From NCBI GenBank assembly GCA_050289385.1, contig JBNKFQ010000057.1, positions 1 to 18,055 on the forward strand: a stretch of 18,055 nucleotides of DNA. Direction: 5' to 3'. The translations under genes were made by a program, and so were the position numbers. Below, piece after piece: positions 6,564-14,144 of this stretch. The notes beneath the pieces are model-generated. The model saw only the letters and a list, made by a program, of their open reading frames with translations, was not told the origin of the DNA and made no database searches. Position 1 is the first letter of the stretch. Each line of letters begins with the position of its first letter. The DNA is from JBNKFQ01 sp050289385 (GTDB lineage: Bacteria > Pseudomonadota > Gammaproteobacteria > Pseudomonadales > Porticoccaceae).

Positions 6564-6592
6564 TTGGCGTAATTATATTCCAAATATATGAT
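6564..6592 (+). promoter_or_regulatory. Candidate pepQ promoter
   Basis: TTGGCG (6564-6569) and TATGAT (6587-6592) are separated by 17 bp, a fair sigma-70 promoter, leaving about 70 nt to the pepQ start. It overlaps the inverted repeat described above. Confidence 0.45.
6574..6588. promoter_or_regulatory. Inverted repeat between divergent lrp and pepQ promoters
   Basis: TATATT-CCA-AATATA is a perfect 15-bp inverted repeat lying in the 129-bp gap between the Lrp-type gene and pepQ. The lrp -10 (TATAAT, minus, 6572-6577) and the pepQ -10 (TATGAT, plus, 6587-6592) each overlap one arm. Its size and AT-rich symmetry suit an Lrp/AsnC dimer site, but this is inference. Confidence 0.45.
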
Positions 6593-6668
6593 CTATGTAT
6601 GCCAGAGGTTTCGATCTGTTGCGAAAGCGAGTATCTTGGCCGGCTTCGTGTCGCTACGAGGTGACGAT

Positions 6669-7988
6669 ATGCAGAAAGAGCTGTTTGGCCATCACATTGA
6701 AGAAAAGTACCGGCTGTTTCGTCAGATTCTGGAAGAAACAGGCTGGGAGCATCTACTGATTTCATCGGGTTCGGAACTGGTTCAGTTTCGAGACGACATG
6801 CATTACCCCTTCAAAGTGAACCCTTACTTTAAAGAGTGGGTGCCACTTACGCAACGCCCAAATTGTTTTTTGCTTGTGTCTGAAGATGAGCCCGGTCCGA
6901 AGCTGTTCCTCAAACGGATAAATGATTTTTGGCACTCTGCGCCAGAAGACTTGCCAGAACCATATAGCGAGGCGCTGCAGGTGTGCCACTTTACTGATAC
7001 CAAAGACCTGTTCTGTCAACTGCCCAAAGACACTCGTCGTCTCGCCTATCTTGGCCCCAAAATGACCGCCATGTCTGGTATTGGTGAAAATGTTCGTAAT
7101 CCCCAGCCTCTTCTCAATCGAATCGATTACCTGCGTGGCAAAAAGACCCCCTGGGAGCAGGCCTGTATTCGCGAAGCCAATGTTGTTGCAGTGCGAGGTC
7201 ACCGCGCGGCTGAACAGGCGTTCCGGGCGCGCAAATCCGAAATGGGCATCTTGCTGGACTACCTGGGGGCAGTGAACTACTCCGATCAGGACTTGCCTTA
7301 TGGGGCAATCGTTGCCCTCAATGAGCACGCGGCGGTATTGCATCACCAACATTTGCAGCGCGAACGTGCTAAGGAGTCCCGGTCATTTTTGATTGATGCC
7401 GGAGTGAACTGCAATGGGTATGCGTCTGATATTACCCGCACTTATGCTGCAGACGAGAACTCGCCGTTTGCCGGTATGATTACGGCGCTGGATGGGGTTC
7501 AGCAAGAAGTTATCGCTGCCATCAGGCCGGGTCTCAGTTATGTGGACTTGCATATCGAGGCACATCGCGGGGTTGCACATATATTAAAAGAGTTCGGGGT
7601 ATTGAAAACCGATGTTGATACTGCACTGGAACATCAGCTAACGACCCCGTTCCTGCCACATGGCCTCGGTCATTTTCTGGGTGTTCAGGTGCATGACAAA
7701 GGCGGACATCTGGCAACCCCGGAAGGAGAGGACAAACCACCGCCCCATGAGTACCCTTATCTCAGGCTGACGCGCGATATCGAGGTTGGTCAGGTCTTTA
7801 CCATTGAGCCCGGAATCTATTTTGTTCCCTCGTTGCTTGAGCCATTGCGCAACGGTGATCACCGTGACGCTGTTGACTGGCAGCGGGTAGACAAGTTTAT
7901 ACCTTACGGCGGTATTCGCATTGAAGACAACGTATTGGTTACGGAAGATGGCGTGGAAAACTTTACCCGGGATGCGTTTGCCAACTAA
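6669..7988 (+). CDS. pepQ: Xaa-Pro dipeptidase (prolidase)
   Basis: PepQ is a cytoplasmic metallopeptidase of family M24 (pita-bread fold) that hydrolyses X-Pro dipeptides, releasing proline. The 439-aa length from the ATG at 6669 matches E. coli PepQ (about 443). That ATG has GAGGTG 5 nt upstream; a longer reading frame from 6588 has no ribosome site and would add 27 residues. All five dinuclear-metal ligands of the family are present: Asp243, Asp254 (FLIDAGVNCNGYASDITRT), His335 (LPHGLGHFLG), Glu380 (TIEPGIYFV) and Glu419 (GGIRIEDNVLV). The bacterial marine enzymes called organophosphorus acid anhydrolases belong to this group, so side activity on such esters is possible but not shown. It lies upstream of putA in the same orientation, 190 bp away, suggesting one proline-supply and proline-use locus. 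Confidence 0.95.
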   Translation: MQKELFGHHIEEKYRLFRQILEETGWEHLLISSGSELVQFRDDMHYPFKVNPYFKEWVPLTQRPNCFLLVSEDEPGPKLFLKRINDFWHSAPEDLPEPYSEALQVCHFTDTKDLFCQLPKDTRRLAYLGPKMTAMSGIGENVRNPQPLLNRIDYLRGKKTPWEQACIREANVVAVRGHRAAEQAFRARKSEMGILLDYLGAVNYSDQDLPYGAIVALNEHAAVLHHQHLQRERAKESRSFLIDAGVNCNGYASDITRTYAADENSPFAGMITALDGVQQEVIAAIRPGLSYVDLHIEAHRGVAHILKEFGVLKTDVDTALEHQLTTPFLPHGLGHFLGVQVHDKGGHLATPEGEDKPPPHEYPYLRLTRDIEVGQVFTIEPGIYFVPSLLEPLRNGDHRDAVDWQRVDKFIPYGGIRIEDNVLVTEDGVENFTRDAFAN

Positions 7989-8120
7989 GTGTCGAAAGTC
8001 ACGGTGATTCGATGGTCGCACCTATACAATAACCGTTGCAAACATAATAAAATAACGCAAATTAACTAAAAAAATAATATTTAAATCTGTTGATTCTTCT
8101 ATTTGCAGAAAATTATGCGG

Positions 8121-8170
8121 TCCATGGTGGATAATACGCTTCCGATTAAGCAGCGTATACAAACCATGGA
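8121..8170 (+). promoter_or_regulatory. putA leader hairpin enclosing the Shine-Dalgarno sequence
   Basis: The pepQ-putA gap (7989-8178) is AT-rich with no clear promoter pair. Near putA, TCCATGGT (8121-8128) is complementary to ACCATGGA (8163-8170), and ATACGC (8134-8139) to GCGTAT (8153-8158), giving a two-part stem with a small internal loop and a 13-nt top loop. The putA ribosome-binding site GGAG (8168-8171) lies mostly in the outer 3' arm, so folding could reduce translation. It could instead be a DNA-level dyad operator. Confidence 0.5.
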
Positions 8171-8178
8171 GCCCGTGT

Positions 8179-11100
8179 ATGACCTCACTGCCTGCCGTCA
8201 ATTCTCTTTCCAGCCTGCGCAGTTTGATTCGCCAACATACCCATGCCAAAGAAGCGGTATGTGTTGAACGGTTGCTAAGCGAATCCACGCTCACTGAACA
8301 ACAGCGTGAGCGGGTTGTTGCGAGGGGACGTGACCTGGTTGGCGGTTGCCGCGGCGGATCTGAAAAAGCCGGTATGCTGGATGTGTTTCTGCAAGAGTTC
8401 AGTCTGTCCAGCAAAGAGGGAGTTGCATTGATGTGCCTCGCGGAATCTCTGTTGCGAGTGCCAGATGTGCAAACAGCGGATGATTTGATCGCTGAAAAAA
8501 TTCTGTCTGGAAACTGGTCGGCCCACAGAGGGCAATCCGAGTCTGTGTTTGTCAACGCTTCCACCTGGGGGCTGATGCTTACCGGGCGCGTGGTGCGTCT
8601 GGACGGCGACATTGTGGCAGACACCGACAACTGGTTGAAAAAACTGGTAAACCGCATTAGCGAACCGGTGGTGCGTGCCGCTGTGAGTCAGGCCATGAAA
8701 ATCATGGGCCAGCAGTATGTGCTTGGACGTTCTGTTGACGAAGCGATCAAGCGCGGTAATACCGAAAATGTCCCCGGTACACGTTTTTCGTTCGATATGC
8801 TGGGCGAAGGCGCCCGTACAATGAAAGATGCCGACCGATATTTCAAAGCCTATCTGGACGCCATCCGGTCTATTGGCGAACGCGAGATGCACGACAATGT
8901 TTACGAGGCAAATGGCATATCCGTAAAATTTTCTGCCTTGCATCCGCGCTATGAGTATGCTCAGCAAAAACGCGTCATGAACGAGATGGTGCCGCGTATT
9001 CTTGAACTGGCCAAAGAAGCCAAAAAATACAATCTTGGTTTCAGTATTGATGCCGAAGAAGCAGATCGACTGGATATATCCCTGGATATATTTGAGTCGC
9101 TGGTCCGGGATCCCCAACTCGCTGGTTGGGATGGCCTTGGCTTTGTGCTGCAAGCATACGGTAAGCGCGCGCTCTTCGTTGCAGAGTGGTTGATCGGGTT
9201 GGCCCGCGAAACTGACCGCAAATTAATGGTGCGATTGGTTAAGGGTGCCTACTGGGACTCTGAAATAAAGTTTGCACAAGAGGAAGGTTATGAAGAGTTT
9301 CCGGTTTACACACGCAAGGTTAACACCGACCTCAGTTATCAGGTCTGTGCCGAAAAGTTACTCACGGCACAGGATGTTATTTATCCCCAGTTTGCTACCC
9401 ACAATGCTCACACCGCCGCCCTGATTTTGGAAATTGCACGTGACAAAAACTTTGAATTTCAGCGTTTGCATGGTATGGGCGATTTGTTGTTTGGCGCATT
9501 GCGAAAAACCGAAGACGGAAAACAAGCTCCGGTGCGTGTTTACGCACCAGTAGGTGCACACAAAGACCTGCTGCCCTATCTTGTGCGCCGCTTGCTGGAA
9601 AACGGCGCTAACAGCTCTTTTGTAAATCGTTTTCTCGACAAAAAAGTACCGGTTGAACAGGTAATTGTCGATGTGCAACAGGCTGTTGAAGAGAGTGACA
9701 GTCGCCGTCATAAAGCCATTTCGTTGCCGGTGGATATCTTTCGCGCCGATGGTGAAGACAGGGCAGATACGCACGGTATTGATCTGGCCAATCCGGAGGC
9801 GGTGCGTACTTTGCTTGCGACGGTGGAGCCGATGTCAGCAGAGACGTGGGAAACGGGTCCGATCATTGGCGGCAAGACATATCTTGATGACGGTCAAGCG
9901 GTGGTTTGTCCTACCGATACTACCAAAGTGATTGGCAGTTGCCGCAAGGCCAATGCCGATGAAGTAAACCTGGCACTTGATCTGGCAGCGGCAGCGCAAC
10001 CTGCCTGGGATGATCTTGGCGGTGTCGCTCGTGCAGAAATACTGGAGCGCGCTGCCGATATTATGGAAGTCCGCATGCCACAATTAATTGGCCTGATTTC
10101 ATTTGAAGCGGGGCGCACACTCAACGACGGTGTTTCGGAAGTGCGCGAAGCGGTAGATTTTTTACGCTATTACGCCTTGCAAGCCCGCAAGCGTTTTCAG
10201 GGAGCAGAAAAAATCACCGGTCCTCTGGGAGAACTCAGCGAATACAGTTTGCATGGCCGCGGTGTATTTTTCTGTATCAGCCCGTGGAACTTCCCGCTGG
10301 CGATCTTTATTGGCCAGGTAACGGCGGCACTGGCTGCGGGTAACAGTGTTATCGCCAAACCGGCTGATCCCACACCGATCATTGCCTCGCAAGGCATCAG
10401 AATTTTGCATGAGGCAGGTGTTCCCGGTGATGTTCTGAATTTTGTTCCCGGTCGCGGCAGCGTGTTGGGGCCGATACTGAACAGCGACCCAAGAGTGAGT
10501 GGCGTTGCGTTTACCGGCTCGACAGAAACCGCACTCGATATTCAGAAATCACTGGTGGAGCGCGGCAGTGACGTCGCCGCTTTTATTGCTGAAACTGGCG
10601 GCCAGAATACCATGATCGTGGATTCATCCTCGCTGCCGGAGCAGGTCGTGGACGATGCTATTCGCTCGGCTTTTCTCAGTGCCGGACAGCGTTGTTCGGC
10701 CTTGCGCGTGATGTACATACAGGAAGAAGTTGCCGACGGTGTTATCGAAATGCTGAAGGGCGCTATGACAGAACTGAAAATTGGCAAGCCATGGGAGCTC
10801 GACACCGATGTAGGTCCTGTTATCGATGAAAGTGCGCAAAAAGAATTGTTGCAGCACGCTGAAAATATGAAAGAGCAGGCGATATTGCATTATGCCTGTG
10901 ATGTGCCGGACGGATTTGAGAGCGGTACTTATGTGCCACCCCATCTTTTTGAATTGAATTCCATTACGCAATTGCCTGGCGAAGTGTTTGGGCCGATTTT
11001 GCACGTTATACGCTTCAAAAAATCAAATCTTGACAGGGTGATCGACGAAATTAACGGCACCGGTTTTGGTTTGACTCTGGGGGTTCACAGTCGTATCGAA

Positions 11101-12063
11101 AGTTTTGCCAACGATATTGTTCGACGCACCAGAGTTGGCAACAATTACATTAATCGCAATATGGTTGGCGCGGTTGTCGGAGTGAACCCGTTTGGTGGTC
11201 AGGGGCTTTCCGGCACCGGCCCAAAGGCTGGCGGCCCCAATTATATGACCAGGTTTGCCACTGAAAAAAATGAAGTCATCGAAGCCGCTGCAGAAGATAA
11301 ATCATTGACGAGTCTCGACAATGATTTGTCCGGGACCAAAGCTATTATCGGGGGGGAAGAATTGGCGACCTATGGTGCGGAGCATATCAACAGTGCCATG
11401 GCGCAAGCTGCCGAAAAGCAGCCTGCCTGGGACAGGCTTGGTGGTGATGCGCGCGCCCGGATTCTGGGCAAAGCTGCCGATTTGATTGTGTCACAGTGGC
11501 CGGATCACAAAAATGTAGCTATGGTTTGCCGCTATTATGCAGAGCAAGCTCACAAATTATGTCAGCAGCCTGTTAAGTTACCAGGGCCAACTGGCGAAAC
11601 CAATGAATTAAGTTTGCACGGGCGAGGTGTATTTTTCTGTGCCGCCGCCGATGGTTCTGTTGCGCATTTTATTCAGCAGGTGGCAGCCGCCCTGGCTGCC
11701 GGTAATAGTGTTATTGCAAAACCGTCTGACGATTGTGCGCCATTCGTAGCAGAGTTGATCGGAGTTTTACTGGCTGCCGGCGTACCCAGCGACGTTTTGC
11801 ATTTTGTGCCGGGTGACATGGTTACTCGATTGATCACCGCTGATTTTCGTACCGCTGGCATTGCCTGGCATGGGCCTTTGAAAGATGCCTTGTCCATGCA
11901 GCTGGATCTGGTGGCGCGCGGCGGTGCAATTGTACCGATGGTGATAGAGGCTGGTGGTCCCAATTACCTGGTGCGTTTTGCGGTAGAAAAAACCAAAACC
12001 GTAAATATTGTTGCCACGGGTGGCAATGCCCTGTTGCTAAACCTGAACGAAGATGCGGTATGA
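8179..12063 (+). CDS. putA: Bifunctional proline dehydrogenase / glutamate-semialdehyde dehydrogenase
   Basis: PutA oxidises L-proline to glutamate in two steps: FAD-dependent proline dehydrogenase, then NAD-dependent aldehyde dehydrogenase, with channelling between sites at the inner membrane surface. The 1294-aa protein has an N-terminal helical arm (about 1-150), a PRODH barrel (about 190-490; SVKFSALHPRYE near 250, VRLVKGAYWD near 350, RRLLENGAN near 468) and an ALDH domain (about 560-1040; GVFFCISPWNFP near 694, AETGGQN near 805, catalytic Cys in SAGQRCSA near 838). A C-terminal ALDH-like domain (about 1070-1294) ends in the PutA motif TVNIVATGGNALLL. No ribbon-helix-helix DNA-binding domain is present, so regulation must come from another protein, probably the nearby Lrp-type one. 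The start ATG has GGAG 7 nt upstream. The C-terminal domain repeats ALDH segments closely but has lost the catalytic motifs. Confidence 0.96.
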   Translation: MTSLPAVNSLSSLRSLIRQHTHAKEAVCVERLLSESTLTEQQRERVVARGRDLVGGCRGGSEKAGMLDVFLQEFSLSSKEGVALMCLAESLLRVPDVQTADDLIAEKILSGNWSAHRGQSESVFVNASTWGLMLTGRVVRLDGDIVADTDNWLKKLVNRISEPVVRAAVSQAMKIMGQQYVLGRSVDEAIKRGNTENVPGTRFSFDMLGEGARTMKDADRYFKAYLDAIRSIGEREMHDNVYEANGISVKFSALHPRYEYAQQKRVMNEMVPRILELAKEAKKYNLGFSIDAEEADRLDISLDIFESLVRDPQLAGWDGLGFVLQAYGKRALFVAEWLIGLARETDRKLMVRLVKGAYWDSEIKFAQEEGYEEFPVYTRKVNTDLSYQVCAEKLLTAQDVIYPQFATHNAHTAALILEIARDKNFEFQRLHGMGDLLFGALRKTEDGKQAPVRVYAPVGAHKDLLPYLVRRLLENGANSSFVNRFLDKKVPVEQVIVDVQQAVEESDSRRHKAISLPVDIFRADGEDRADTHGIDLANPEAVRTLLATVEPMSAETWETGPIIGGKTYLDDGQAVVCPTDTTKVIGSCRKANADEVNLALDLAAAAQPAWDDLGGVARAEILERAADIMEVRMPQLIGLISFEAGRTLNDGVSEVREAVDFLRYYALQARKRFQGAEKITGPLGELSEYSLHGRGVFFCISPWNFPLAIFIGQVTAALAAGNSVIAKPADPTPIIASQGIRILHEAGVPGDVLNFVPGRGSVLGPILNSDPRVSGVAFTGSTETALDIQKSLVERGSDVAAFIAETGGQNTMIVDSSSLPEQVVDDAIRSAFLSAGQRCSALRVMYIQEEVADGVIEMLKGAMTELKIGKPWELDTDVGPVIDESAQKELLQHAENMKEQAILHYACDVPDGFESGTYVPPHLFELNSITQLPGEVFGPILHVIRFKKSNLDRVIDEINGTGFGLTLGVHSRIESFANDIVRRTRVGNNYINRNMVGAVVGVNPFGGQGLSGTGPKAGGPNYMTRFATEKNEVIEAAAEDKSLTSLDNDLSGTKAIIGGEELATYGAEHINSAMAQAAEKQPAWDRLGGDARARILGKAADLIVSQWPDHKNVAMVCRYYAEQAHKLCQQPVKLPGPTGETNELSLHGRGVFFCAAADGSVAHFIQQVAAALAAGNSVIAKPSDDCAPFVAELIGVLLAAGVPSDVLHFVPGDMVTRLITADFRTAGIAWHGPLKDALSMQLDLVARGGAIVPMVIEAGGPNYLVRFAVEKTKTVNIVATGGNALLLNLNEDAV

Positions 12064-12178
12064 GCAAATGAAACCTGATGTTCTGTCGTTCGCATTTTCA
12101 GGCAGCGCGTTAAATGACGATAAATAGTCCCATGGTAATTAAAGCGTTACCTGTTGATAGCAAGCATCTCTTATAAAT

Positions 12179-12210
12179 CACACAGGCTGGTGTTTCCACC
12201 GGCTTGTGTG
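12179..12210. other. 14-bp hairpin in the putA-sigma factor gap
   Basis: In the 314-bp gap after putA, bases 12179-12192 pair with 12197-12210 around a TTTC loop; read as plus-strand RNA all 14 positions pair, two of them as G-U. No T-run follows (TCTGCC), so it is not a classical intrinsic terminator, though it may mark the putA transcript end or act as an RNA-stabilising structure. The rest of the gap holds only the element at 12300 and no convincing gene. Confidence 0.5.
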
Positions 12211-12299
12211 TCTGCCGATCGTATCTCTCCTCATGGCTGACAAGTGAACGTTTCCCGGAATTAAATTCATAGAGGTTCCCCTGAATTGACTAATCTTTA

Positions 12300-12337
12300 A
12301 AATACAGGGGGCCACCTGTGTGGCTCATGCTGTCTCT
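12300..12337 (+). promoter_or_regulatory. Shared element upstream of the ECF sigma gene (copy 1)
   Basis: AAATA, two variable bases, then GGGGGCCACCTGT (12300-12319) matches copy 2 before the TonB receptor gene at 18 of 20 positions; a further TCT.T (12333-12337) is shared at identical spacing. It lies about 58 bp upstream of the sigma-factor ATG. A bipartite element in front of both the sigma gene and its probable target suggests an ECF promoter or operator. GCCAC-CTGT-GTGGC (12311-12324) can also fold as a short hairpin. Confidence 0.5.
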
Positions 12338-12377
12338 TGTACATACCCTCAAAGGGGTCATTCACTGTCGGGTAACC

Positions 12378-12944
12378 ATGAAAGAAAGTGAACAGACAAG
12401 TCTGGTAAGCGAATGGTACAGCAGCTGGCATCGCCTGGTGCTGCAGGCTCTGACCAATCGTTTGGGGCGGCGCGAGGACGTGCAAGACCTCGCTCAGGAG
12501 GTCTATTTGCGCCTGCTGCGGGCAGATCGTCTGGATCTGGTGCGTCACCCCAAGTCCTATCTGTACCGGGTGGCGGCCAATGTTGCTCAGGAATGGAGTA
12601 TGAGATCACAGCAATCCCGGCCTCACTCCAGCGAGGGCCTGGAAGAGATGGGGACCGCCGATATTGTTGTCGCCCCGCTGGAGCAGAAGCAGATCAGCCG
12701 CAATGTTCAGGCGGCCCTGAAGAAATTGCCGCTGGAATGTCGCATGTCGCTGGTGTTGCACGCTCGAGACGATATGACCTATCAACAAATTGCCGATCAC
12801 ATGCAAGTAACCCGTCGCATGGTCAAGCGTTACGTGGCAACCGGATACCGCGAGCTGCGCAAGCAGATGTCTTTTGACCGTAAGCCGTCTGCTGGCGAGT
12901 CGGGCAAAACGGGCAAGTCCGAAAACGGGTGGGGTCAATCATGA
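12378..12944 (+). CDS. FecI-like ECF RNA polymerase sigma factor
   Basis: A 188-aa extracytoplasmic-function sigma factor of the FecI type. Region 2 is visible at about 12-75 (VLQALTNRLGRREDVQDLAQ, EVYLRLL, HPKSYLYRVAANVAQEW). Region 4 is at about 110-165 (ALKKLPLECRMSLVLHARDD, MTYQQIADHMQVTRRMVKRY). I chose the ATG at 12378 since it gives the usual family length; an in-frame ATG at 12318 falls inside the shared upstream element. The downstream anti-sigma gene overlaps it by 4 bp (ATGA), showing tight coupling. Such sigma factors are released by FecR when the outer-membrane receptor binds its ligand, and then transcribe the receptor gene. The ligand is not evident. Confidence 0.92.
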   Translation: MKESEQTSLVSEWYSSWHRLVLQALTNRLGRREDVQDLAQEVYLRLLRADRLDLVRHPKSYLYRVAANVAQEWSMRSQQSRPHSSEGLEEMGTADIVVAPLEQKQISRNVQAALKKLPLECRMSLVLHARDDMTYQQIADHMQVTRRMVKRYVATGYRELRKQMSFDRKPSAGESGKTGKSENGWGQS

Positions 12945-14032
12945 TGAAAAAGGACAGTGAACTTCAAGGCATTCTCACAGAACAGGCTGCCGACTGGCTG
13001 GACCGATTAAAGGTCGATACCCCCAGTGAGGCAGATTGCCGGGAATTTGCAGAACTGATTACCCGTTCTCCGGATTTCGTCGAAGCCTTTTTGACCACCA
13101 GTGCACTGCATACAGGATTGGCGCAAACGCTAAAAGCTAACCCTGACTGGTTGGACGACGAACTGCTAACTGTCAACTCTCCTTCCAACATTGTAGAGCT
13201 GCAGGCAGATCGCAAGCGTGGAGCAACCGCACCGGTGTCAGAAAAGAATAGCTGGTGGCCCGGTATCAGAGCGGTTGCAGCTTCTGTACTGATACTGGCC
13301 GCTGGTGTTGTGGGCATCGTTCAGTTTTGGCCAGTCGATCAAGATGTATATAAGGATATTACTACTGCATTCGGTGAACAGCGCTCGGTATTGCTGGATG
13401 ACGGGTCTGTTGCGGTGTTAAATACCAGCTCTGAAATCAGGGTGAGATACGGGCCAAAAGAACGCTACATAGAACTGGCGCGAGGCGAAGCGGTATTTGA
13501 TGTAGCCAAAGACCCTGACCGGCCGTTTCGAGTACGCACAGGAACGGCTTTAATCAACGTGCTGGGTACGCGGTTTAATGTATATCGCAAGCCTGAGCAA
13601 ACGGTAATCACCGTGGTGGAAGGCGCCGTTGTGGTTGTGCCGAAAGTTTTCGCGAAAGGTGATAGTAAAGAAGCTCTTGAATCAGAAAAGGTTGCCATAA
13701 CTCTGCCAGCAGGCGAGCAGATGTCTGTATACAATGATCGGAGGATAGAGCACAGTAAACAGATTGATATTGAACGCACCGTTGCCTGGTTGCAGCGCCA
13801 GCTTGTTTTTAAGCAGAATACAATTGAAAGCATTGCTAATGAATTCAATCGCTATAATCGCAAGCGAATTGTGATTAAAGATGAAGCGTTTAAGCAGCGG
13901 CGAATTACTGGTGTATTTAATGCGCATGAACCGGATGAATTTTTGGCCTTGTTGCAAACCATAGCCGATATTCAGATAGAGAAAAATCTTGGCAATGTAT
14001 CAATCGTTTACCCCAAATATTCCGATAATTAG
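12941..14032 (+). CDS. FecR-like anti-sigma factor / transmembrane sensor
   Basis: A 363-aa inner-membrane regulator that links a TonB-dependent receptor to the ECF sigma factor. It has an N-terminal cytoplasmic sigma-binding part (about 1-100, DUF4880-like, LTEQAADWLDRLKVDTPSEA), one membrane segment (about 109-130, AVAASVLILAAGVVGIVQFW) preceded by NSWWPGIR, and a periplasmic FecR domain (about 140-240, AFGEQRSVLLDDGSVAVLN, GTRFNVYR). A C-terminal short domain (about 285-363, WLQRQLVFKQNTIESIANEF) resembles the STN/DUF4974 module that contacts the receptor's signalling domain. The start ATG at 12941 overlaps the sigma stop as ATGA and has GGGG 6 nt before it; a GTG at 12929 is possible but less likely. 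Confidence 0.92.
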   Translation: MMKKDSELQGILTEQAADWLDRLKVDTPSEADCREFAELITRSPDFVEAFLTTSALHTGLAQTLKANPDWLDDELLTVNSPSNIVELQADRKRGATAPVSEKNSWWPGIRAVAASVLILAAGVVGIVQFWPVDQDVYKDITTAFGEQRSVLLDDGSVAVLNTSSEIRVRYGPKERYIELARGEAVFDVAKDPDRPFRVRTGTALINVLGTRFNVYRKPEQTVITVVEGAVVVVPKVFAKGDSKEALESEKVAITLPAGEQMSVYNDRRIEHSKQIDIERTVAWLQRQLVFKQNTIESIANEFNRYNRKRIVIKDEAFKQRRITGVFNAHEPDEFLALLQTIADIQIEKNLGNVSIVYPKYSDN

Positions 14033-14054
14033 TCAGAGGTTCCTTAAATCCTCC

Positions 14055-14092
14055 AAATAGTGGGGGCCACCTGTAAGACATGGCCCATCTAT
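14055..14092 (+). promoter_or_regulatory. Shared element upstream of the TonB receptor gene (copy 2)
   Basis: AAATA, two variable bases, then GGGGGCCACCTGT (14055-14074), and TCT.T at 14088-14092, repeat the arrangement found before the sigma gene. It lies about 70 bp upstream of the receptor start in the 112-bp gap after fecR. Here GGGCCA (14064-14069) can pair with TGGCCC (14081-14086). It probably drives or controls receptor transcription, perhaps as the target of the sigma factor. Confidence 0.5.
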
Positions 14093-14144
14093 CATGTGAG
14101 GGCTGCAATGAAGATTGCAGAAAAGACAACGAACAGAGAAATCA

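Noticed and set aside
6762..7352. 196-aa minus-strand frame inside pepQ
   Set aside because: Antisense to intact metal-binding prolidase sequence; no recognisable domain.
8275..9153. 292-aa minus-strand reading frame, with other long frames inside putA
   Set aside because: Antisense to the conserved PutA N-terminal and PRODH region; the composition looks like shadow translation and no ribosome site was seen.
12068..12127. 19-codon frame starting ATGAAACCTGAT just after putA
   Set aside because: Short, no ribosome site beyond chance and no similarity I can name; nothing supports translation.
12318..12377. Upstream in-frame ATG giving a 208-aa sigma factor
   Set aside because: The extra 20 residues fall in the shared upstream element and are not part of the family's N-terminus.
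14115..14144. TTG start extending the TonB receptor by ten residues
   Set aside because: It would put a charged stretch before the signal peptide; the ATG at 14145 has a purine-rich ribosome site.
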